NCBI RefSeq assembly: GCF_001709345.1
Contig: NZ_MDTQ01000001.1
Coordinates: 3,720,023 to 3,784,022 of the forward strand
Reading direction: 5' to 3'
Length of the DNA stretch: 64,000 bases
From: Terasakiispira papahanaumokuakeensis
GTDB lineage: Bacteria; Pseudomonadota; Gammaproteobacteria; Pseudomonadales; Halomonadaceae
Numbering within the stretch: position 1 is the first letter of the stretch; the number at the start of each line of letters is the position of its first letter. Below, in pieces: positions 1-8,436 of the stretch. The notes under the pieces are model-generated. The model was not told the DNA's origin. It was given only the letters and a program-made list of their open reading frames with translations, and ran no database searches. The position numbers and the translations under genes were made by a program.

Positions 1-873
1 CAGGCTGATTCGATAACCCCATGCCTGAGTCGTGCGACCTGAGGGGTGATGGCGGGCGTCGGTGCTGGACGACTGGGTGATGAGGATTAAAGGCGCTAAG
101 ACCAAGGCATAACCCAGGGCACAGAGGACGCCAAAATAGGCCCTGAGTAAGGGGTGTTGAGCAAAACCGGCATCCCCTTGGGTGACAAAAAAGTCAGCCA
201 GACCGCCCAGTAGCAGTAACCCACCGACCATGCTCAGGCCTGTATAGCGGCGTTTAATCCGCTGAGGTGCCCGCGCCAGCGCTTGCACCAGGGGGTAGAG
301 CCCCACGCCGATCAGAAACTCCGGCAGAATCCCGGTGATATGCACGCTCAAGAAGAACCAAAGGCTTTCGCTTTCCGGCGGGCTTTGCAGCATGATCACA
401 CCGCGCACCAACAGGCTGACCAGGGCCGTGAGCCAAAGAGCATGACGCCAGCGAAACAGCCAGGTGAGCCAAGGGATGAGTAAATAAAATTCAACCTCGA
501 CCGGTAGGCTCCAAAAAGCCGGATTGAGATAAAAGGCTTCGGCCCGGCTGTGGGTGGTGTGCAGCATGGCGAGATGATCGAACAGTAGGCTGATCCCCTG
601 TGGCGGTGTCGGCCAGAGCCACCAGTAAGTGAGCACCGCCAGGCAATAAAGGGGGTATAGCCGGAAAAAGCGGCGGATAAAAAAGGGCATGGGGCTGACT
701 TGCCCACTCAGCAGCAGTCGCGCAAAAACAAAACCGCTGATGACAAAAAACAGGTCAACACCGGTCCAGAAGAAATTGAGCAGTGTGGGGCCATCGGTGA
801 GCCAATGCGCATAGTGCGATAGCAGCACCATCAGCGCGGCGACACCCCGGGCCAGCTCAATACCGTAGAACAT
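1..873 (-). CDS. Acyltransferase family 3 membrane protein (C-terminus cut by window edge)
   Basis: The reading frame opens at an ATG at 873 and stays open to base 1, giving 291 residues without a stop; the C-terminus lies outside the window. A good ribosome site (AGGAGA) precedes the start. The N-terminus, IELARGVAALMVLLSHY, carries the Arg and His typical of acyltransferase 3 proteins, followed by FFVISGFV, and about eight hydrophobic segments follow. Family members are inner-membrane enzymes that O-acetylate or acylate polysaccharides or lipids. Its divergent neighbours are glycan-modification genes, so lipopolysaccharide or polysaccharide acylation is plausible; the substrate cannot be read from the sequence. 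Confidence 0.85.
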   Translation of the reverse strand, partial: MFYGIELARGVAALMVLLSHYAHWLTDGPTLLNFFWTGVDLFFVISGFVFARLLLSGQVSPMPFFIRRFFRLYPLYCLAVLTYWWLWPTPPQGISLLFDHLAMLHTTHSRAEAFYLNPAFWSLPVEVEFYLLIPWLTWLFRWRHALWLTALVSLLVRGVIMLQSPPESESLWFFLSVHITGILPEFLIGVGLYPLVQALARAPQRIKRRYTGLSMVGGLLLLGGLADFFVTQGDAGFAQHPLLRAYFGVLCALGYALVLAPLILITQSSSTDARHHPSGRTTQAWGYRISL

Positions 874-1119
874 ATCGGATTCCTTTTCTCCTGCTGCGAT
901 CATGATGGGGCCATGCCACCTGGGCGGTACATTGTACATCCAACGATGAGTGCTGCCTAAAGGCCATTTCAGCCGTCTGCTTGGCCGAGATCACCCGGTA
1001 GCGGCACAAGGGGCTCGATCTTCTCAAGGGGCACCAGTAAACTGCATGCCTTCAGTGGTCATCGTTCGGGTCGATGGCGCTGGCTGATGATTGATGATCT
1101 CTGTTGAGGTGAGGCGAGG

Positions 1120-2772
1120 ATGCAGGTGTCGATGCGGTGGTTGAAGGAGCATCCCAATGTCACGCTATGGGGCGTGGTGGTCGTGGTGATGGCGCTACTG
1201 GCTTCATCCACGGGCTGGGTGGTGTTCAGTGATGATGATAGTCATTTATTGCAGCTGGCGACCCGGCTGGATGGGTTCTCGCATTATTATGTGCCTGAGC
1301 GTTATCAATTGCTGTCGATCGTGCATTTTACGCCGGTGGCGATTTCGCTGTATCAGACGATCTTGGCCTGGTTTGGCCCGCATCCGGAAGCCTTTATGGG
1401 GGTGCAGTGGCTGCTGTGTGGGCTGCTGGTGGGGTCGTTGGCCGTGAGTGTGCGTTATCGCACCCAGCGGCTGGAGGCGGGTGTGTTGTTTATCGCGCTG
1501 GCGTTGCTGGTGCTCTCCATGGGCCCGATGCTGACACGCTTTTATACCTTGCATTATGTCTTCGGGGGCGTTTGTGCGGCGTTGATTGCGTTGGGGCTGA
1601 GTCAAGGGACTCGCCCTTCGTGGGGGCGTTTAGCGGTGGGCAGTGCCTTGCTGGCGCTGGCGCTGCTCAGTAAAGAGATCTATTTGATGTTGGTGCCGTT
1701 GCTGTTGGCTTATGGCATCCGGCGTCGCCATTGGCCCTTGATCGCTGCGGTGTTACTGGTGACCTTGGCTTATATGGCACTGCGTATCGACATCCTTGGG
1801 GTCTCGGATGAAGGGCGCAATGGTGAAAACTTTCTCACCGACTTGCTTGAAGTGACTTGGCCGCAGTGGCGTCATTTCTTGGTCTGGTATGGCAAGACCC
1901 ATGCGCTGTTATTCCTGGCGTCTTTGTGGGCCTTGTGGTGTGCACCGAAACAGTTTGTCATCCGGCTGTTCTGGGCCAGTTGGTTGGTGGCCCCGGTGTT
2001 GGCCGCGCCACATGGGTTCCGGTGGCCTGAATTGCATGCCGATCGGTTATTCTTTGCGTTTGATCTGGCCTGGGCGGGGGTGATTGCGTGGACGCTGTCG
2101 GCGCATTGGCCTTCGGGGCGCCAAGGGCGCTTTGCGGTTGTGGCGTTACTGGCGTTGGCGGTGGGGCTGCAATGGCATGCGCTCACCCAGCGCCGTGAGG
2201 ATATCGTCCCTTCTATGGCCTATCAGGTGACGCAATCACTGCTGGGATTGGCTCAGCGGGCACCCGTTTGGGTGGTGGTGCCGCCAGCGTATTATTGGGG
2301 GGCGGTCACCGCGCCGATGCAAGGGGTGACGGCAACGCCGGATTGTCAGCAGGGGTTGGCCTGGGCGGATGAGCACCCCGATGCTTGGGTGGCGTTGGAT
2401 ACGGCCGGCCAGTCCATCTCTAAGGCGCAGCTGGCTGAGCAGTGCCAGCCGTTTGCGGTACCGCCTGAGGTGGAGGTCTTGCAGCCGGTGTCCTTTAAGC
2501 AAGGGGTCTTGTCTTGGCGTTTAAAAGGCCCTGACGGTATGCAGGTGGGGGTCGTGTTGCCTGGACACCATATGCTGATTCCTGCACCAGAGATGTATCA
2601 ACGGATTGTGCGGCCTTATCCCAATGAATTTTATCGCGTCTTTGCCCATCAGGGTGATCGCTGGTGGTTTTCAGCCCTGCGGCCTATCGAAGGGGTCAGC
2701 GTGCCTGCCGAGACCGACTCGCCGGGAACCTCGCCGACCGGTCAGACTCATACTGAATCAGGAGCGCACTAG
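1120..2772 (+). CDS. Polytopic membrane protein resembling GT-C glycosyltransferases
   Basis: A 550-residue protein with roughly ten or more hydrophobic segments in the first 360 residues and a soluble C-terminal region of about 190 residues. An acidic cluster, SDDDSHLL at about residues 37-44, follows the first membrane segment, where GT-C enzymes carry their catalytic Asp. No family signature is strong enough for a firm name. It overlaps the next gene by one base (TAGTG) and is followed by a small EmrE-like protein and a GtrB-like transferase. This is the layout of systems in which a sugar is charged onto a polyprenyl carrier, flipped, and transferred to a surface glycan on the periplasmic side. 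The role as the final transferase is inferred from that context. Confidence 0.7.
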   Translation: MQVSMRWLKEHPNVTLWGVVVVVMALLASSTGWVVFSDDDSHLLQLATRLDGFSHYYVPERYQLLSIVHFTPVAISLYQTILAWFGPHPEAFMGVQWLLCGLLVGSLAVSVRYRTQRLEAGVLFIALALLVLSMGPMLTRFYTLHYVFGGVCAALIALGLSQGTRPSWGRLAVGSALLALALLSKEIYLMLVPLLLAYGIRRRHWPLIAAVLLVTLAYMALRIDILGVSDEGRNGENFLTDLLEVTWPQWRHFLVWYGKTHALLFLASLWALWCAPKQFVIRLFWASWLVAPVLAAPHGFRWPELHADRLFFAFDLAWAGVIAWTLSAHWPSGRQGRFAVVALLALAVGLQWHALTQRREDIVPSMAYQVTQSLLGLAQRAPVWVVVPPAYYWGAVTAPMQGVTATPDCQQGLAWADEHPDAWVALDTAGQSISKAQLAEQCQPFAVPPEVEVLQPVSFKQGVLSWRLKGPDGMQVGVVLPGHHMLIPAPEMYQRIVRPYPNEFYRVFAHQGDRWWFSALRPIEGVSVPAETDSPGTSPTGQTHTESGAH

Positions 2773-3137
2773 TGGCTTGGGGGCTGATTGTTTTAGGCGC
2801 GATTTGTAATAATCTCGCTTTGGTGATGCTGAAGCTGGCAGGGCCGGGGATTCGCTGGACCGATGGCCAGTTGATTTTCACCTTGCCCGGTTTGGCATGC
2901 TTGGTGGGGAGCATTGCGGCTTATGGTCTGGCCTTTTTATTGACCCTTAAGATTTTTGCCATTTTCCAATTTTCTGTGGCCGTGCCGGTGTTTATCGGGT
3001 TTCAGTTTGTGCTGACGGCGCTGATGGGCTATTGGGTCTTTCATGAGTCCATCAATGGTGTGACCTGGCTGGGCATGGCCGTGATTTTGCTTGGGGTGGT
3101 GCTGGTGGCGGTGGGCCGCTCAGCAGCCAGTGCCTAG
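2772..3137 (+). CDS. Small EmrE/DMT-like four-helix membrane protein, possible lipid-linked sugar flippase
   Basis: 121 residues forming four hydrophobic helices, the size of small multidrug resistance proteins and of ArnE/ArnF subunits. The GTG start shares its first base with the TAG stop of the upstream gene, implying translational coupling. The first helix (GLIVLGAICNNLALVMLKLAG) lacks the membrane Glu that proton-coupled EmrE drug exporters need, which argues against drug export. Between a GT-C-like protein and a GtrB-like transferase it may do the job of GtrA or ArnEF, moving an undecaprenyl-phosphate-linked sugar across the inner membrane. That role is inferred from context. Confidence 0.75.
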   Translation: MAWGLIVLGAICNNLALVMLKLAGPGIRWTDGQLIFTLPGLACLVGSIAAYGLAFLLTLKIFAIFQFSVAVPVFIGFQFVLTALMGYWVFHESINGVTWLGMAVILLGVVLVAVGRSAASA

Positions 3138-3172
3138 CCGCCTGATGGGCGCAGTGAGTATGAGATCAGTAA

Positions 3173-3229
3173 AGTGCTCATATGAATGAGAAGTGCTTAT
3201 ATGAATGAGAAGTGCTTATATGAATGAAG
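3173..3229 (+). repeat. Three tandem 19-bp repeats spanning the GT2 start codon
   Basis: Copies occupy 3173-3191, 3192-3210 and 3211-3229 (unit AGTGCTTATATGAATGAGA with one or two differences). Each copy contains an ATG. Because 19 is not a multiple of three, the first two ATGs (3182, 3201) open eight-codon frames ending in TGA, and only the third (3220) opens the glycosyltransferase gene. Confidence 0.9.
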
Positions 3230-4206
3230 TGACACCCTCTTCAGGGCCATCCGCATCGCGACCTCGGGTGTCGATTATTTGCCCGGCCTATAACGAGGCG
3301 GCGGGCATTCTGAATTTCTTGCATCAATTAGATGTCACGTTGGCCCCTTGGGAAGCGCAGTATCGCTTCAAAGTGGCGGTGGTGGATGATGGCTCGGGCG
3401 ACGATACGGCTGAGCAGGCCGCAGGCTATAATCCCGCTGCGTTTGAGTTGGTGGTCTGTCGGTTGACCCGTAATTTTGGCAAAGAAGGGGCGATGCAGGC
3501 CGGGCTTGAGCGCTATGCCGGTGAGGCCTCGATTGTGGTGGACACGGATTTACAGCATCCGCTGCATTTGATTCCCGAGATGTTGCGACATTGGCAAGCC
3601 GGGGCCAAGGTGGTGGAGTCAGTCAAAACGGACCGCGGTCGAGAAGCGCGTTGGTACCAGTGGGCCAGTGATTGTTTTTACCGTGGGCTGCGCCGGTTAA
3701 GTGGTTTAGAGCTGGCGGATCATAGTGACTTTAAGCTGCTCGATGCTGAGGTGGTCGCCACCTTGTGTGCGTTACCGGAAAAAACACGGTTTTTCCGCGG
3801 GTTAGTGCAGTGGACCGGCTATGCCAGTGTGCAGTTGCCCTTTGAAGTACAGGATCGAGCGGAAGGCGAATCTTCCTGGGGGTTCTGGACTTTACTGCGC
3901 TACTCGATTCACAACCTCACCTCCTTTTCTTCCGCCCCTTTGTATTTGATTACCTTGATTGGGGCCTTGATGTTAGCCGTGAGCGCGGTGCTCGGCTCTG
4001 TGTCCTTGTATCAGTGGAGTCAGGGCATTGCGGTCACGGGGTTCACCACGGTGATTCTATTGCTGCTGTTTATTGGCAGCATGTTGATGGTGAGTCTCGG
4101 TATTATCGGGCTTTACATCTCACGTATTTATGATGAGCTGAAGCAACGGCCGGTTTATTTGGTGGCCTCTGAGACCGTTAAAGCGCCCAGCCCGTTGGCG
4201 GGCTAG
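3220..4206 (+). CDS. GtrB-like family 2 glycosyltransferase (polyprenyl-phosphate sugar transferase)
   Basis: About 328 residues. The N-terminal GT2 domain begins VSIICPAYNEA, with VVDDGSGDDT as the nucleotide-sugar site and VVDTDLQHP as the metal-binding segment. It continues through the RAEGESSWG motif to SFSSAPLYL and two C-terminal membrane helices, the classic GtrB/ArnC/dolichol-phosphate-mannose synthase layout. It should transfer a sugar from a nucleotide donor to undecaprenyl phosphate on the cytoplasmic face. An in-frame ATG also exists at 3205, but 3220 gives the typical N-terminus. The start lies in a 19-bp tandem repeat that creates two short upstream frames. It closes a three-gene glycan cassette. 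Confidence 0.85.
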   Translation: MNEVTPSSGPSASRPRVSIICPAYNEAAGILNFLHQLDVTLAPWEAQYRFKVAVVDDGSGDDTAEQAAGYNPAAFELVVCRLTRNFGKEGAMQAGLERYAGEASIVVDTDLQHPLHLIPEMLRHWQAGAKVVESVKTDRGREARWYQWASDCFYRGLRRLSGLELADHSDFKLLDAEVVATLCALPEKTRFFRGLVQWTGYASVQLPFEVQDRAEGESSWGFWTLLRYSIHNLTSFSSAPLYLITLIGALMLAVSAVLGSVSLYQWSQGIAVTGFTTVILLLLFIGSMLMVSLGIIGLYISRIYDELKQRPVYLVASETVKAPSPLAG

Positions 4207-4215
4207 GCGCGTTTA
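4183..4215 (+). terminator. Extended GC-rich hairpin overlapping the GT2 stop codon
   Basis: AGCCCG (4189-4194) pairs with CGGGCT (4199-4204) around a TTGG loop, and GCGCC (4183-4187) with GGCGC (4206-4210) extends the stem past one mismatch. Only a short T run follows. It lies in the gap between two convergent genes. Confidence 0.5.
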
Positions 4216-4230
4216 AGATCATGCCGTGAA

Positions 4231-5748
4231 TCAGGCAAAAAAGTCAGGATTCAACAGTTGAATGCTGCCGACGAGGCCTGTATCGGCAACGGCTTGCTGA
4301 TTGACGTCATGTGTGGCCGCAAAGTTGAGTAAGTCCCCCTGGGTTTCGAAGACATTCCCTTCGCCGACGAGGCTGGTGAGCAGGGCGGTGGCCTCGGCGG
4401 GGGCGCTTTCATGGACGAGGTTTTGATACAGTAATCCCGCTAATGCTGAGGTCTCAATGCCTTGTCCAGCCGTGTAATAGTCGATCATTTGATTCGCGAG
4501 ATCGGTGTTGTTGGCTGCATTGTTGGCCTTATCGACCCAAAGGCTGAGTGTGTCCGTATCCGGTGCTGCACCGAGCGCCGCATTCAGTAAGGAAAAGGCT
4601 TCATAAGTCTTGCCGCCGGACTGGGTGTCAAGCGCGGCATAGACATCACTCAATTTGATCTGGTCAAGCCCTTCGAATGTTTTGGTACCAAATGCTGTGT
4701 CCAAACTGAGTACTTGCGCTTGTGCATCATAGTCAATATGAGCGAGTTCGCCGGCCGCGATGGGTAAGATTGCTTGTAGGAATGCCGATTGAGCTTCAAT
4801 AAGGTCATTCCCCATTTTGGTCGGGTCAAAGATGAGCTGGCCGCTATAGCCTTCGGGTAACTGAAACACCTGATCGCCGCTAATGTCTTCAATGACCGTG
4901 CTTTCCGGTTGCGGTTGGATCACCGTCGCAAGCCCTGAGCCGCTATAAGGTGTGCTGTGAAGGTTAGAGAAGAAGAGCGCCGAGTCATAGATCTGATCGC
5001 CGGTGTCGGCAATGGCGATTTCGACGGTGTTGAGCCCTTGTTGCACTGGGGCGGTGATACGCAGTAAGGGTGAGAAGCCGTCATATTCAATCGGATACAC
5101 GCCTTCGGTATTATCAATAAAATTACCGGCTTCAATATTATCGCCCAGAATACTTAACGGCTGCTGAGGGTCGCCATTAAATAACCCATAGTTTTGGCCG
5201 TTGACAAAAATGCCCCCGATATCCACATAGTCACTATCGGCAAATTCCGGGTATTCCTCGGAGCCAAACACTGCATCAAACTGAATGCCTTTAATACTGG
5301 GATCGGTAATGTTGAAGGTAAAGGTCAATGATGTTGTATCGGTCAGTTCACGGGTTTCGAAAGCCTCTTCCAGTGCGTTTTGCAGCGCTTCATGAGGGGC
5401 TTCATTGCCGAAAGTGGTGTCAAAGGGCTCGCCTGAGCTAGACGAGGTGTTCTCTTCTGCAGGCGTGGCAGTGCCTGTGGAGATCAAAAGCCCGGCCCCG
5501 ATGTTCAAAGCAGATAGACTGCCGTCATAAAAGCTAATACTGGATGAGCGGGATTCGTTCATCACCGGCAGGCCATTGTCATCAAAGACGAAACTGCCAT
5601 CTTCGTTTTGAACAAAATCCAGAAAATGACGGACTTCGCCGTAGCGATACTGGATCGGGGCTGACAAGGTGAGCCCGTTAGAGATCACGGCATCGGCAAT
5701 GTGCTGATCATTATGTTGGGTTGAATCGTATGCAGTAAACGTGGCCAT
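4231..5748 (-). CDS. Choice-of-anchor-L domain protein, probable type I secreted or surface protein
   Basis: 505 residues, strongly acidic, with few Lys or Arg and no N-terminal signal peptide. Residues of about 20-265 match the choice-of-anchor-L pattern: FDAVFGSEEYPEFADSDY, GIFVNGQNY, then NFIDNTEG, EYDGFSPLL and VEIAIADTGDQIYDSALFF. The C-terminal third (about 380-505) is helical and resembles the DUF4214-like tails of type I secretion substrates, ending NPDFFA. Such proteins are usually exported in one step and act at the cell surface or in the matrix. No ABC/membrane-fusion secretion genes lie nearby, so the route is inferred. It is convergent with the glycan cassette. Confidence 0.75.
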   Translation of the reverse strand: MATFTAYDSTQHNDQHIADAVISNGLTLSAPIQYRYGEVRHFLDFVQNEDGSFVFDDNGLPVMNESRSSSISFYDGSLSALNIGAGLLISTGTATPAEENTSSSSGEPFDTTFGNEAPHEALQNALEEAFETRELTDTTSLTFTFNITDPSIKGIQFDAVFGSEEYPEFADSDYVDIGGIFVNGQNYGLFNGDPQQPLSILGDNIEAGNFIDNTEGVYPIEYDGFSPLLRITAPVQQGLNTVEIAIADTGDQIYDSALFFSNLHSTPYSGSGLATVIQPQPESTVIEDISGDQVFQLPEGYSGQLIFDPTKMGNDLIEAQSAFLQAILPIAAGELAHIDYDAQAQVLSLDTAFGTKTFEGLDQIKLSDVYAALDTQSGGKTYEAFSLLNAALGAAPDTDTLSLWVDKANNAANNTDLANQMIDYYTAGQGIETSALAGLLYQNLVHESAPAEATALLTSLVGEGNVFETQGDLLNFAATHDVNQQAVADTGLVGSIQLLNPDFFA

Positions 5749-6037
5749 GAGGGTCTCGATGTATAAGGCGTGGAGGGTTTCAATTCACTAACAGCCTTTA
5801 ATAAAGGGAGATGCCGTTATATGCAATTGTGCTTTTATACAAGGATTTATAGATGCTTCTTTAAGCCGGGTCGACAAGGATTGAATTCACATGGCGTGAC
5901 GCTGGAAAATAAGCCGGGTGGTTAACACCCACGACGTTGATCTGAGTAAAGCCATCGGTCTGCGCAGGGCGGCATCGTCAGGTTACAATAGCCGCTGAAT
6001 TTCGCTTTGTGATGACCCTGTTTAGGTGCCTGTATCC

Positions 6038-7102
6038 ATGACTGTATTGAAAAATGATCGTTTTCTCCGTGCGCTGGCGCGTCAGCCGGTGGATGTCACG
6101 CCGGTGTGGATGATGCGCCAAGCCGGTCGTTATTTGCCCGAATATCGTGCCACCCGTGAGCAGGCGGGTTCGTTTATGGATTTATGCCGTAATGCGGAGT
6201 TGGCCTGTGAAGTCACATTGCAACCCTTGGAACGGTTTGATCTGGATGCGGCGATTTTGTTTTCCGATATTCTGACCGTGCCCGATGCCATGGGGTTAGG
6301 GCTCTATTTTGAGACCGGGGAAGGGCCCAAGTTTCGCAAAACGGTGCGTACCGAGGCGGAAGTACAGGCATTGCCGGAGTTGAGTGTTGAGCAGGATCTG
6401 GATTATGTGATGCGTGCGGTCAGCACCATTCGTCGAGAGTTGAATGGCCGGGTGCCTTTGATTGGCTTCTCGGGGAGCCCCTGGACATTGGCCACTTATA
6501 TGGTTGAAGGCGGTTCCTCGCGGGAGTTTAGCCATATTAAAAGCATGCTCTATGGTCAGCCGGATACGCTCCACCAGTTGCTGGATAAACTGGCCCATGC
6601 GGTGACGGATTATCTGAATGCGCAGATTCGGGCTGGGGCTCAAGCGGTGCAGATCTTTGACTCTTGGGGCGGCGCGTTATCGACACCGGCCTATATGGAG
6701 TTCTCGCTGCGTTATATGGAGCAGATTCTGCATGGCTTGATTCGTGAGCATGAAGGGCGGCAAGTGCCGGTCATTCTGTTTACTAAAGGTGGTGGTCAGT
6801 GGTTGGAAGCCATGGCCTCGACTGGGGCCGATGCGTTGGGCCTGGACTGGACCACTGAAATGCAAGAAGCCCGTGCCCGTGTCGGTCACCGCGTGGCGCT
6901 ACAGGGTAACTTCGACCCCTCCGCCCTCTTTGCCACCCCGGCAGGCATTCGTGCCGAAGCGGGCCGGATTCTCGATAGCTTTGGTATGGGCAGCGGCCAT
7001 GTGTTTAACCTCGGGCATGGGATTAACCAACACGTCCCCCCCGAGCATGCCAAAGCCTTAATTGACGCCGTACATGAACTCAGCGCTCGTTATCACGATT
7101 GA
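6038..7102 (+). CDS. hemE: Uroporphyrinogen decarboxylase
   Basis: 354 residues, the length of E. coli HemE. It removes four acetate carboxyls from uroporphyrinogen III to give coproporphyrinogen III in heme synthesis, in the cytoplasm. The N-terminal signature [16 protein letters not shown] carries the substrate-binding Arg, [12 protein letters not shown] carries the catalytic Asp, and [17 protein letters not shown] is also conserved. A GTG twelve bases upstream is in frame, but the AGGTG at 6024-6028 is well placed for ATG 6038. The upstream gap (5749-6037) holds a TACAAT at 5984-5989 that could be a -10, without a convincing -35. Confidence 0.97.
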   Translation: MTVLKNDRFLRALARQPVDVTPVWMMRQAGRYLPEYRATREQAGSFMDLCRNAELACEVTLQPLERFDLDAAILFSDILTVPDAMGLGLYFETGEGPKFRKTVRTEAEVQALPELSVEQDLDYVMRAVSTIRRELNGRVPLIGFSGSPWTLATYMVEGGSSREFSHIKSMLYGQPDTLHQLLDKLAHAVTDYLNAQIRAGAQAVQIFDSWGGALSTPAYMEFSLRYMEQILHGLIREHEGRQVPVILFTKGGGQWLEAMASTGADALGLDWTTEMQEARARVGHRVALQGNFDPSALFATPAGIRAEAGRILDSFGMGSGHVFNLGHGINQHVPPEHAKALIDAVHELSARYHD

Positions 7103-7128
7103 TTATCGACTTCGTTGATGATGGATGT

Positions 7129-7166
7129 AAGCGCCTATCGTTCGTTATTGAACACGTTAGGCGCTT
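7129..7166. terminator. Inverted repeat between convergent hemE and yhbY
   Basis: AAGCGCCTA (7129-7137) pairs perfectly with TAGGCGCTT (7158-7166). The 20-base loop can itself pair GTTC with GAAC. There is no T tract on either side, so it is at best a weak bidirectional terminator or a transcript-end structure. Confidence 0.4.
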
Positions 7167-7180
7167 GCTGAGCATGATGC

Positions 7181-7495
7181 TCAGAATTCTGAGTAGCGGA
7201 CGAGGTTCGACAGTTTTTTGTTCTGTTCTTTAGCACGGCGCAGGTAGAGGGCGATTTTGCCTATCGTCTGTACCACTTCAGCGCCGACTTCTTCAGCCAG
7301 TGCGGTCATGATTTCGCGGCGTTCTTCGCGGTCCATTAAGGCGAATTTCACTTTGATCAGTTCATGATCATTCAGGGCGCGATTCAGTTCTTTGACCAGG
7401 CCTTCAGACACCCCATTTTCTGAGACGGTGACGACAGGTTCCAGGTGATGGCCTATGCTGCGATAGCGTTTCTTTTGTGCGGTATTCAGGGTCAT
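7181..7495 (-). CDS. yhbY: YhbY/CRM-domain RNA-binding protein
   Basis: 104 residues forming a single CRM domain, from LNTAQKKRYRSIGHHLEPVV through GVSEGLVKELNRALNDHELI to IGKIALYLRRAK. YhbY associates with pre-50S ribosomal subunits. The frame is open further upstream, but the family begins at the MTLNTAQKK Met (7495), close to the 97-residue E. coli length. It is divergent from rlmE, another 50S maturation gene, the arrangement common in gammaproteobacteria. Confidence 0.93.
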   Translation of the reverse strand: MTLNTAQKKRYRSIGHHLEPVVTVSENGVSEGLVKELNRALNDHELIKVKFALMDREERREIMTALAEEVGAEVVQTIGKIALYLRRAKEQNKKLSNLVRYSEF

Positions 7496-7691
7496 GGTAA
7501 TGTACAGGCGCTCAAGCGAAAGAAAAGGGCCGCTCGGCGGTTGAACGCCGAAGGTGTGGCTCGATGTCGACGATGGCGAGTTTGATGGCTCAGCCATGCT
7601 GTCGATGGGGATGTATTGTAGCCTGTGTGGTGGCTTGGGTCATCCTGTTCTCTTTCGGCGGGTCAATCGAACGCAAGATGAGAGGTTTTGT

Positions 7692-8312
7692 GTGGCAAGA
7701 TCCAAATCCAGTGCCAACTGGTTAAAGGAACATTTTGACGATCAGTATGTGCGGCGTTCTAAAGAGGACGGCTACCGTTCGCGTGCAAGCTATAAGTTGC
7801 TTGAAATTGATCGCAAGGATAAGCTGCTGGCGCCCGGTATGACGGTGATTGATTTGGGCGCGGCCCCGGGTGGATGGACGCAGGTCGTCAGTGATAAGGT
7901 CGGCGATAGGGGGACCATTATTGCGTCTGATATCCTGCCGATGGATCCGGTGCCGGATGTCACCTTTATTCAGGGTGATTTTACCGAGGAGGCGGTATTG
8001 AATGAGATTCTGGCGGCGATGTCGGATCGTCAGGCAGATCTTGTAATTTCGGATATGGCCCCCAACATGAGTGGTATGAATGCGATTGACCAGCCTCGAG
8101 CGATGTATTTGGTCGAGCTGGCAGTCGATCTGGCGCGTCAGGTGTTGCGTCGAGATGGACATTTCCTGGCCAAGGTCTTCCAAGGCGAGGGGTTTGACGA
8201 GTATCTTCGGGATCTGCGAAGTAGTTTTCGACAGGTTATGACACGTAAGCCGGAGGCTTCGCGCGCACGTTCGCGAGAAGTGTATATTCTGGCCAAAGGA
8301 TATATCGGCTAA
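7692..8312 (+). CDS. rlmE: 23S rRNA 2'-O-ribose methyltransferase RlmE
   Basis: 206 residues from a GTG start; E. coli RlmE (FtsJ/RrmJ) has 209. It methylates U2552 of 23S rRNA using S-adenosylmethionine during late 50S assembly. The SAM site [13 protein letters not shown] is intact, and the catalytic set is visible: Lys in ASYKLLEI, Asp in LVISDMAPN, Lys in HFLAKVFQ and Glu in SREVYI. The frame is open 46 codons upstream, but family proteins begin at (V/M)[14 protein letters not shown], and AGAGG sits just ahead of GTG 7692. ftsH follows in the same direction, as in many relatives. Confidence 0.96.
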   Translation: MARSKSSANWLKEHFDDQYVRRSKEDGYRSRASYKLLEIDRKDKLLAPGMTVIDLGAAPGGWTQVVSDKVGDRGTIIASDILPMDPVPDVTFIQGDFTEEAVLNEILAAMSDRQADLVISDMAPNMSGMNAIDQPRAMYLVELAVDLARQVLRRDGHFLAKVFQGEGFDEYLRDLRSSFRQVMTRKPEASRARSREVYILAKGYIG

Positions 8313-8436
8313 AGATCACGGACTGAGTAATCCACGGACTTAATCAATCAACGGGTAGTCGGGAACACCCGGGTGGCATTTCAGGTCTTACTTTTTTGGC
8401 CAGCTTTCAGCAGCGACCGGCAAGAGGGGGATACCC

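Noticed and set aside
7496-7597. N-terminal extension of YhbY
   Set aside because: The open frame extends upstream, but the extra residues are not in the family and overlap the region ahead of rlmE on the other strand.
7554-7691. 46-residue N-terminal extension of RlmE
   Set aside because: The family starts at ARSKSSANW; the extension is antisense to the yhbY leader and has no conserved sequence.
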